Source: Bacteriovoracaceae bacterium
Lineage (GTDB): Bacteria; Bdellovibrionota; Bacteriovoracia; Bacteriovoracales; Bacteriovoracaceae
Reading direction: 5' to 3'
Assembly (NCBI GenBank): GCA_947461175.1
Contig: CANHIY010000012.1
Location: 1 to 39,958, forward strand
Length of the DNA: 39,958 bases
Both the position numbers and the translations under genes were made by a program. Every line of letters starts with the position of its first letter. Positions within the stretch are counted from its first letter, which is position 1. The notes below the pieces were generated by a model that worked only from the letters and a program-made list of their open reading frames with translations, did no database searches and had not been told where the DNA came from. Positions 33,732 through 39,958 of this stretch are shown here, in pieces.

Positions 33732-33992
33732 ATGAAAAATGTTATTATAGTTTCTAAATGTCTTGGCGTCACTCAAATCAATCTTCAAGAGAGTTGGTAC
33801 GAATTTCATTTTAAAGGAGTTTATGCAGGAAAATCCCTCAAAAAAATTCGCTTATTGGGAAGACAAGGATTGAAATTAACTTATGGAGAAGAGTACCTCT
33901 TGTATATTCAGATTACTTCTCTACATAATGGAACACTTAATGGGCTAATTTTGAAAACTGCAATGCTTTTAGACCTAAGGGACAGATCCTAA
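33732..33992 (+). CDS. Small protein of unknown function
   Basis: An 86-residue frame from ATG 33732 (or 93 residues from ATG 33711) on the plus strand between two minus-strand genes. The sequence alternates hydrophobic and polar residues in strands (NVIIVSKCLGV, WYEFHFKGV, EYLLYIQITSL, GLILKTAMLLDL), which suggests a small beta-barrel. No known motif is seen, and there are no good ribosome-binding sites before either ATG. Its TAA overlaps the TAG of the convergent gene at 33989 by two bases. The composition is protein-like and the strand gap fits it well, so I keep it, but it may not be expressed. Confidence 0.5.
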   Translation: MKNVIIVSKCLGVTQINLQESWYEFHFKGVYAGKSLKKIRLLGRQGLKLTYGEEYLLYIQITSLHNGTLNGLILKTAMLLDLRDRS

Positions 33993-34375
33993 TCAACATT
34001 AATGGCCACATGATCTCCGATCATAAATTGGTTTAACTCAAAAATGGGAGCATCTTCTTTTATGTACTCATTTGTCATCGCTATGGAGCCTTCATTTGAG
34101 GTATGGATAACTTTAAGTTCTCCGATTTTAACCTTGTAGTTTACCCTCTTCTTATTATCATAAGGATTTTGAACTGAGATGACTCTAAAGACATCTAAGA
34201 TACTGTCTTTTTTTATCCCCTGTGCTTGCCCAATATTTACGTAATAGTTTTTTCTTAGTGTTTCATTTTCTAAACCCATGGGGAGATCCTGAACCATACT
34301 AAAAATCATATAGGAGCGGGCCAGGAGCGTTTGGGAAAGGAGCAAAAGGGTTAGTGTTGCAAGTAATTTAGTCAT
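33989..34375 (-). CDS. Small exported protein of unknown function
   Basis: A 128-residue protein with a signal peptide (1-19, LLATLTLLLLSQTLLA|RS) and a beta-rich mature part. The segments YYVNIGQAQGIKKDSILDVFRV and KVKIGELKVIHTSNEGSIAM, and the end MIGDHVAI, resemble the small SH3-like C-terminal domain of FlgT-type periplasmic proteins (pattern G...G...VFR...IG.l.V......S...). That is a pattern resemblance only. It lies 130 bases downstream of the peptide-binding lipoprotein gene on the same strand. The gap holds a 6-bp inverted repeat (AGGCAA/TTGCCT, 34435-34449) of unknown meaning. Confidence 0.75.
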   Translation of the reverse strand: MTKLLATLTLLLLSQTLLARSYMIFSMVQDLPMGLENETLRKNYYVNIGQAQGIKKDSILDVFRVISVQNPYDNKKRVNYKVKIGELKVIHTSNEGSIAMTNEYIKEDAPIFELNQFMIGDHVAINVD

Positions 34376-34505
34376 TGGATCCTCGCAGGTAAATCCAATA
34401 CCCTTATCGTTAAATTTTATCGAAAGTTTAGAGTAGGCAATAATTGCCTCTTATTCTCAATAGCCGATACCAACTAGGTTTGAACTTTTAACGGTGATGG
34501 GTATT

Positions 34506-36224
34506 TTAGGGGACGTTTTTTTCAATACGTAGGTATTTTATAGAATTATAAATGATATCAGAGTAGCGAAAATTATGAATATGTTCATGATGAAGGATGT
34601 AATTATTAGAATAATATTGCATCGACCAAGGTAAGTCTCGGTTAACAATTTCTTCCATTTTTCTCATGAGTTCAAATTTTTGTTTATTGTCTTCCATCTC
34701 CCTTAGTTGGTTAAACATTTTGTCAAACTCAGGATTTGAATACTGTGAGGAGTTAGGTCCCGGTGGAAGATTATTGGTCGTAAGTAATTGAAGGATATTT
34801 TCAGAATCTGGGTAGTCCAGAACCCAACCACCTTGCCAAAACTGGAGTTCTCCATTTCTTGATTTTTCCAGGAAGGCCGGAAAAGTATTAAGCCTCACCT
34901 GCACATTGATTCCAATTTTTTTTAATTCTTGCTGAATGAACTCACCCATCTGTCTTTTTCTGGTATCAGTTCCTCGCACATCGTAGACAAGAACAGGAAG
35001 TCCTCTGCCCTCTGGGTATCCTGCTTTTTTTAGAAAATCTTTTGCAAGCTCCAAATTGTAACTATACGGTAGCTTAGCCTCAGGAGTGTAGCCTTTTACG
35101 GATGGAGGATATATGGAATTTGCTTTTTGAGCAGCATTGTAAGTAAAAAGCTCTATATACTTATCAATATTTATTCCATGAGAAATGGCCTTACGAAGAT
35201 TCAAGTTAGACCCAATGATGGGGTCCTTCATGTTAAATGCCAGCCACCAATAACTGGAGGTGGGTGAAACTTGAAGCTTTACATGACTTTTGATGATTTC
35301 TTCTTTTAACTTACCATCTTTATTTACAGCAAGAGGGAATTGATCTTTTACGAGGTTAATAAAGTCTATTTTTTTTGCCATGAAATTTAGCCACTCTGTT
35401 TGACCCTCTTTCATGATGGTAAAACGTACAGTGTCTACGAAAGGAAGTTTCGCTCCAGAGTCTTTTAGAAGACCATGATCAATAGCAAATTGATCTCCTT
35501 CATTGGGGTAAACACTGGAATGGTAGTGTTCATTTTTAAGAAGTGTAACTCCCTGTGATGGATTAAATTCTGAAATACGATAAGGGCCGGTGCCAAAAAA
35601 AGTCTGTCGTAGGTCATTATTACTTCCTCTAATGGCTTCCTCAGGAGTAGGAGAAGTAAAGGCCATGCTCAAGGCCCAGAGGAGTTGAGGGTAGGGTCTA
35701 TTGAGTTTAATAATTAAAGTATGGTCATCGGGAGTGGAAATGCCAGAAATTGGTTCTTTAAAAAAGAGGTTAAGGTCAGTACCTACTTTATTCCTCCATT
35801 CATTTATTCCTTTAATTTTTTGATCCACAAGCCAAAATCCTTGTGAGCGGGTCTCCAAAAAAGCAAGTCTTTTGATTTGATTGTGGAAATCTTGAGATTT
35901 TACTTCGCGACCTTCCGGCAGAAAATTGGATTTATGGTACCTAATCCCCTTTTTTAAGTGAAAAGTGTAGGTTAATCGATCTTCTGAAATTATAGGAAAG
36001 TTTTCTGCTAAAAGGGGCCTTAATGTATATGGGCGTTTTAGATACTCAATTTCAAACAGAGTCTCATAAACCAGCATCAGCGGAGGATAGCAAACAGTAT
36101 CAAAACAGTTGGCCGTATCTAAGGTAGATATGTCAGCAGGTAATGAAAGAGAAAGACCCTTTTCATGGTTTAAATTTTTGGTACAGGCCGAAAAAAAGAT
36201 TAATAAAACGAGAACAAAGTTCAT
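34506..36224 (-). CDS. Oligopeptide-binding lipoprotein (SBP family 5, OppA/DppA-like)
   Basis: A 572-residue solute-binding protein. A lipoprotein signal sequence ends in FFSAC with Cys14 as the lipid-modified residue. The family-5 pattern follows: ADISTLDTANCFD, the ENFPIISEDRLTYTFHLKKGIRYH block, TGPYRISEFNPSQGVTLLKNEHYH, SYWWLAFNMKDP...NLNLRKAISHGIN, and the C-terminal WSMQYYSNNYILH. It should carry peptides to an ABC importer, but no permease or ATPase genes of such a system are near. Its ATG overlaps the alaS stop as ATGA, so it is translationally coupled to alaS, an unusual partner. An orphan binding protein of this kind may instead have a sensing or chaperone role. Confidence 0.92.
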   Translation of the reverse strand: MNFVLVLLIFFSACTKNLNHEKGLSLSLPADISTLDTANCFDTVCYPPLMLVYETLFEIEYLKRPYTLRPLLAENFPIISEDRLTYTFHLKKGIRYHKSNFLPEGREVKSQDFHNQIKRLAFLETRSQGFWLVDQKIKGINEWRNKVGTDLNLFFKEPISGISTPDDHTLIIKLNRPYPQLLWALSMAFTSPTPEEAIRGSNNDLRQTFFGTGPYRISEFNPSQGVTLLKNEHYHSSVYPNEGDQFAIDHGLLKDSGAKLPFVDTVRFTIMKEGQTEWLNFMAKKIDFINLVKDQFPLAVNKDGKLKEEIIKSHVKLQVSPTSSYWWLAFNMKDPIIGSNLNLRKAISHGINIDKYIELFTYNAAQKANSIYPPSVKGYTPEAKLPYSYNLELAKDFLKKAGYPEGRGLPVLVYDVRGTDTRKRQMGEFIQQELKKIGINVQVRLNTFPAFLEKSRNGELQFWQGGWVLDYPDSENILQLLTTNNLPPGPNSSQYSNPEFDKMFNQLREMEDNKQKFELMRKMEEIVNRDLPWSMQYYSNNYILHHEHIHNFRYSDIIYNSIKYLRIEKNVP

Positions 36225-38833
36225 TTAAGCTTTTCTTCAATAAGTTTTAATAAATTAGTAATTTTCGATGAATCTCCGGAGCCCTGTGCATTATCTGATC
36301 TTCCTCCACCTCGCCCATTCACTGTGGGCATGACTTCCTTAAGAATGGCTGAACAATCAATGGATTTATTTTGTTTGTGGGTTTTTAAGAGAAAGGAGAG
36401 TTTTTCACCATCAACAGCGTAAAGAAAAAGGACCCCCTCAGGATATTTATCAACAAAGATGTCACTTAATTTTCTCATATTACCCTGATCCAAGGACGCA
36501 CTTTTTGCTATGGTAAGAGTTAAACTATTTTTAATTTGTATCTTATTGTTGAAAAGGTTTTGGGATTCAAAGTTTTGGAGTTTGTCATTAAGAGCATCAA
36601 TTTCTTTAGCCTTGTCTTTTATGTCACTTTGAAGCATTGAAATTTTTTCCAGGACCCTTTCTTCTTTAACGGAGAAAGATTTTTCAACTTCGGAGAGTAT
36701 TTTTGAACGGTGAAGGAGATAGTCCAGAGCTGTATTTGAGGTAATCGCCTCAATTCTTCTAACGCCAGAGGCGAGAGATGTTTCAACGATAATTTTAAAA
36801 AATCCAATTTCTCCCGTTTGAGAAACATGAGTTCCTCCACATAATTCGCAGGAAACATCTCCCATCGTGAGCACTCGGACTCGGTCGCCATATTTCTCAC
36901 CAAAAAGGGCCATGGCCCCTTTTTTTGTGGCGTCTTCTTTATTCATGTGACTAGCATTAACAGTTAAGTTTTTAGTGATGGCTTCATTGACAAACTCTTC
37001 CACCTTCTCAATTTCCTCAGGCTTTAGGGCCTCTGAATGGGTGAAATCAAATCGTAAACGATCCTTACCCACAGATGAACCAGCTTGTTTTATGTGAGGG
37101 CCCAAAACTTTAATAAGGGCCGATTGAAGAAGATGTGTGGCAGAGTGATTTCTTTTTGTGAGTTCACGCTCTTCATGATTGATTTTCAATTGGTAAACCT
37201 CTCCAGGCACGAGCGCGTCTGCATCTGGAGATATATGCACGTGAAGTCCATCAACAGGCTTTTGAGTATCCTTAATGGTGGCAAGCTTTCCCTCAGAAGA
37301 ATATATTTCACCTTGATCTCCTGCTTGTCCTCCTCCTTCACCATAAAAAGGAGTTTTGTCGAAGACCAGATAAAACTGACCGTCTATTTCTTCCTTTGAA
37401 AGGAGTTTTGCTTCTTCAGAGTATTTTTCGTATCCAGTGAAATTCGTATCTCCAAACTTTTCCTTTAGACTGTAAAATAATTTCAAGTTATCTTCTTGAA
37501 CTTTAAATTTAGATCCCTTTTTTGAAAGTTCTTTCTGCTTTGCCATGCATTCTTCAAAACCCTTTAGATCTAGTTCCAAGTTTTTTTCTCGCAAAATGAC
37601 CTCTGTCAGGTCAATGGGAAATCCAAACGTATCATAAAGTTTAAACGCAACTTCACCGAGGAGTTTCCCCCCTTTTTTCATATGGAGTAGCTCTTCATTG
37701 ATTAAACTGAGTCCCGTATCAAGTGTTTTTCTAAATTTTTCTTCCTCTAGTTTAAGGAGTTTTTCGGCCAGGGGAGCATTATGAGAGTTGTCTGGATACT
37801 CTTCTCCAAGGGATTCAAAAACAGCTGGAATGAGTTTGTAAAAGCTCACCTCTTTTAATCCAAGAAGAGAAAGGTGACGTACTGCTCTTCTGATGATTCG
37901 TCTTAAAACATATCCCCGTCCATCGTTCGAAGGAATAACTCCATCTGTGATGAGCATCGTGCATGAACGGATGTGATCGGCAACAACGCGGAATGATGAT
38001 TTAACTTCTTCCGAAGAAGTTAGGTAATAATCTTTCTGACAGAGTTTTCCAATGGCCTTCATGATAGGTTCAAAAATATCTGTATCGTAGTTATAATACT
38101 TTCCTTGAATCACAGCAGTGACCCGTTCTAGACCCGCTCCCGTATCTACAGAAGGTTTCGGAAGTGGTTTACGCTTGATCTCATCCCCATCTTTAAAATT
38201 TTCATATTGCATGAAAACAAGATTCCAAATTTCAACATATCTTCCTTCATCATCAATTTCCTGATGTCCCTCGGGAACACCGGTTGATTTTTCAGGTCCA
38301 TGATCATAGAAGATCTCAGAGCATGGACCACAGGGACCCACATCTCCCATTTCCCAAAAGTTTGATTTATCACCAAGCTTAAAGATTTTTTCTCTAGGAA
38401 CTCCTATTTCTTTGTTCCAAATTTCTAGGGCTTCATCGTCAGAGTCATGAACTGTAATAAAAAGTTTTTCTTTTGGAATTTTAAGTTCAATAGTCAAAAG
38501 CTCCCAGGCGAAACGGATGGCGTCTCTTTTAAAATAATCTCCAAAGGAGAAATTTCCGAGCATTTCAAAAAATGTATGATGTCTTGCTGTGAACCCCACA
38601 TTCTCAAGGTCATTGTGTTTTCCCCCTGCCCGGACACATTTTTGAATGGTCACTGCCCGGCGGTTGGTTGGATTCGCCTTCCCAGTAAAGAAATCCTTGA
38701 ATTGATTCATCCCCGCATTTGCAAAAAGTAATGTGGGGTCATTATGAGGGACAAGACTAGATGATTTGTGTTTTTGATGACCATTTCTAATGAAGTAATT
38801 TGAAAACGTATTCCTAATTTCTTGGGCCTGCAT
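36221..38833 (-). CDS. alaS: Alanyl-tRNA synthetase
   Basis: An 870-residue class II synthetase attaching alanine to tRNA-Ala. The catalytic domain is at the N-terminus (FFEMLGNFSFGDYFKRDAI, GPCGPCSEIFYD, SVDTGAGLERV). The editing domain has the zinc ligands HSATHLL and CELCGGTH (metal site), and the C-Ala domain ends with GRGGGRSDNAQGSG. All normal parts are present, and length equals E. coli AlaS (876). AGAGGAC lies before the ATG. The gap upstream (38834-38936) has a small inverted repeat TAAGTG-A-CACTTA, but I could not place a promoter with confidence. It is the first gene of a unit with the peptide-binding lipoprotein. Confidence 0.98.
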   Translation of the reverse strand: MQAQEIRNTFSNYFIRNGHQKHKSSSLVPHNDPTLLFANAGMNQFKDFFTGKANPTNRRAVTIQKCVRAGGKHNDLENVGFTARHHTFFEMLGNFSFGDYFKRDAIRFAWELLTIELKIPKEKLFITVHDSDDEALEIWNKEIGVPREKIFKLGDKSNFWEMGDVGPCGPCSEIFYDHGPEKSTGVPEGHQEIDDEGRYVEIWNLVFMQYENFKDGDEIKRKPLPKPSVDTGAGLERVTAVIQGKYYNYDTDIFEPIMKAIGKLCQKDYYLTSSEEVKSSFRVVADHIRSCTMLITDGVIPSNDGRGYVLRRIIRRAVRHLSLLGLKEVSFYKLIPAVFESLGEEYPDNSHNAPLAEKLLKLEEEKFRKTLDTGLSLINEELLHMKKGGKLLGEVAFKLYDTFGFPIDLTEVILREKNLELDLKGFEECMAKQKELSKKGSKFKVQEDNLKLFYSLKEKFGDTNFTGYEKYSEEAKLLSKEEIDGQFYLVFDKTPFYGEGGGQAGDQGEIYSSEGKLATIKDTQKPVDGLHVHISPDADALVPGEVYQLKINHEERELTKRNHSATHLLQSALIKVLGPHIKQAGSSVGKDRLRFDFTHSEALKPEEIEKVEEFVNEAITKNLTVNASHMNKEDATKKGAMALFGEKYGDRVRVLTMGDVSCELCGGTHVSQTGEIGFFKIIVETSLASGVRRIEAITSNTALDYLLHRSKILSEVEKSFSVKEERVLEKISMLQSDIKDKAKEIDALNDKLQNFESQNLFNNKIQIKNSLTLTIAKSASLDQGNMRKLSDIFVDKYPEGVLFLYAVDGEKLSFLLKTHKQNKSIDCSAILKEVMPTVNGRGGGRSDNAQGSGDSSKITNLLKLIEEKLK

Positions 38834-38936
38834 ATGTCCTCTTGGGGTGATGAATATATGAGGCTAGACTAACATAGGAGGCTTCTAAGTGTCACTTAAA
38901 CTGACAAAATTGGTACAGCAAAATGTAAGGTATAGG

Positions 38937-39932
38937 TTACTTAATTTTTTGTATTGCCCAAAAGGGAAGGTCTTGATCGATTAATCGTTCCACATAGACC
39001 CTTGTATTATCTACTTTCGGTTCCGCTGCGACTAATTTTTCAATTTCAGATGTGAGCGGATGGTAGATTATTCTGATGGTTTCCTTAAATTCTTTTTCTT
39101 CATTTTGAAGGAAAGTATAGAAATACTTTTCCATTTGATCAGAGTGTCTTAACAGGGCATACCCATGCACATACCAGGGGCTTTCGTCTATTCCGGCATA
39201 TTTCATCCATTCAGGGTTCACAATCATTTCGGGATGTTCTTTTATCACATCAAGCCAGGATTGTTCTGGTGTAGATTTATACCCATGAAGAGGTATGGTG
39301 AGTATGTGGGCAACAGTTCCAATACCAGCTTCTAAATAAGCTTCAGAAGCAATACCCATGACTACTGTTTTGAGCATTGAATTAGAAATGCCAGATATGA
39401 GTATCTTTTTTAAAAGACCCTTGCCCAAATTTTTATATATTTTTTTCCCAAATGCTTTCAAAGCTTCTTCAATCAAACTACTCTTGAATGTTTCTATAAC
39501 ATGTTGTGGAAAATGCTGAGGTTTAAGTGAAGAATCCAGATGATGCCCAATTTCCTTTACCAAATCAATTTTCATGGCTTCTGTATTTAAGATCGTATCT
39601 TTTTTGATAAGGGCCTGATCTAAGTCTGCTTGTTTAAGTTGATTCTCAATTTCTGAAATGAACATACGCTTTAAAAGAAGACTTAAGAAGTATTCATTGA
39701 GCTTTATAACTCGTTCTAAGTTTTTATTTGAATTTTCAAACTCAATACCTTCAGCAACACGTCTGACTTCACTGTCTATTTGGTCTTTATACATCGATAA
39801 AATTAAAAGATGATTATGTTTTGTATCAGCTAGATTTTGTAACCTCGACTTATCTGGAGATGATTTGAATAAATACTGACCCAAAGAGGGAAAACTAAAC
39901 AAGAGAACAATCAAAAATGCGAAATTTTTCAT
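38937..39932 (-). CDS. Exported protein of unknown function
   Basis: A 331-residue protein from the ATG at 39932, preferred because AAGGAG stands nine bases upstream and a normal signal peptide begins there (MKNFAFLIVLLFSFPSLGQ, cleaved near SLG|Q). An ATG at 39953 would add seven residues, but its upstream sequence is cut by the window edge. The mature part is helix-rich with many charged residues (about 30-170), then a Gly/Ala/Ile stretch (about 173-200, LLKKILISGISNSMLKTVVMGIASEAYLEAGIGTVA) that could be a weak membrane-associated hairpin, and a C-terminal helical part ending FWAIQKIK. I recognise no family. A phospholipid- or membrane-associated periplasmic role is possible but not shown. 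Confidence 0.78.
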   Translation of the reverse strand: MKNFAFLIVLLFSFPSLGQYLFKSSPDKSRLQNLADTKHNHLLILSMYKDQIDSEVRRVAEGIEFENSNKNLERVIKLNEYFLSLLLKRMFISEIENQLKQADLDQALIKKDTILNTEAMKIDLVKEIGHHLDSSLKPQHFPQHVIETFKSSLIEEALKAFGKKIYKNLGKGLLKKILISGISNSMLKTVVMGIASEAYLEAGIGTVAHILTIPLHGYKSTPEQSWLDVIKEHPEMIVNPEWMKYAGIDESPWYVHGYALLRHSDQMEKYFYTFLQNEEKEFKETIRIIYHPLTSEIEKLVAAEPKVDNTRVYVERLIDQDLPFWAIQKIK

Positions 39933-39958
39933 CCTCGAGGGCTCCTTGAACATGATCC

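Noticed and set aside
34435-34449. Inverted repeat AGGCAA-TAA-TTGCCT as a terminator or operator
   Set aside because: The stem is only six base pairs and there is no T-run in either direction. Nothing ties it to a known regulator.
36619-36903. Alternative frames inside alaS
   Set aside because: AlaS is intact across them. They have no start signals and no recognisable products.
1-39958. CRISPR arrays, tRNA or rRNA genes, insertion sequences, prophage or toxin-antitoxin genes
   Set aside because: No regularly spaced repeats, cloverleaf sequences with conserved TTCRA arms, transposase motifs or phage genes were seen on reading both strands. A short tRNA could be missed without a search tool.

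Overview
The window is AT-rich, gene-dense bacterial chromosome, apparently from a Gram-negative of the former Deltaproteobacteria, most likely Bdellovibrionota (Bacteriovorax/Halobacteriovorax-like). This is inferred from three things: the Myxococcus-type order of the type IV pilus genes (pilA, then pilH, pilI, pilD, pilM, N, O, P, Q), the run of aroQ, efp, accB and accC straight after pilQ, and the AT-rich codon use. No rRNA, tRNA, CRISPR array, transposase or phage gene was seen.

Layout. (1) 1-3250 is a tandem array of type IV pilin genes: a truncated pilin at the left edge, an intact pilin (530-1165), an intact pilin (1829-2479) and a pilin pseudogene (2608-3249). The array arose by a duplication with a period of about 2.1 kb. 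The duplication also copied the 3' end of the convergent TPR gene (intact at 3246-4052, remnant at 1163-1417). (2) 4064-11305 is the assembly cluster: ABC ATPase and permease (pilH, pilI), prepilin peptidase (pilD), then pilMNOPQ behind its own promoter. The cluster runs on into a TPR gene, aroQ, efp, accB and accC (to 15226). (3) 15272-23464 is an outer-membrane biogenesis operon: a helical-repeat protein, a 1337-residue TamB-like protein and a 939-residue Omp85 (TamA/BamA-like) protein with an unusually long POTRA region. (4) rplM-rpsI have a clear promoter and a terminator. (5) A UvrA-like double ABC ATPase with a degenerate second site follows, then an exported unknown, a free-standing AMIN-domain protein and lon. 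(6) The right part is mainly on the minus strand: rpoZ, a long-chain acyl-CoA synthetase, a small exported protein, an oligopeptide-binding lipoprotein coupled to alaS, and an exported unknown at the edge. One small plus-strand gene (33732-33992) lies among them.

How the genes work together. PilD cleaves and methylates the pilins. PilM, N, O and P link the inner-membrane platform to the PilQ secretin. The PilH/PilI transporter is, by analogy with Myxococcus, needed for pilus biogenesis. PilB, PilT, PilC and PilS/R are absent and presumably lie to the left or elsewhere. The least ordinary points are the reciprocal decay of the duplicated pilin/TPR block, the TamB/Omp85 operon with its long POTRA region and TPR-like partner, the UvrA-like protein with an apparently dead second ATPase site, and an in-frame 12-bp repeat inside pilQ. 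I did not find a convincing wholly new multi-gene system. Most of the window is conserved core genome.
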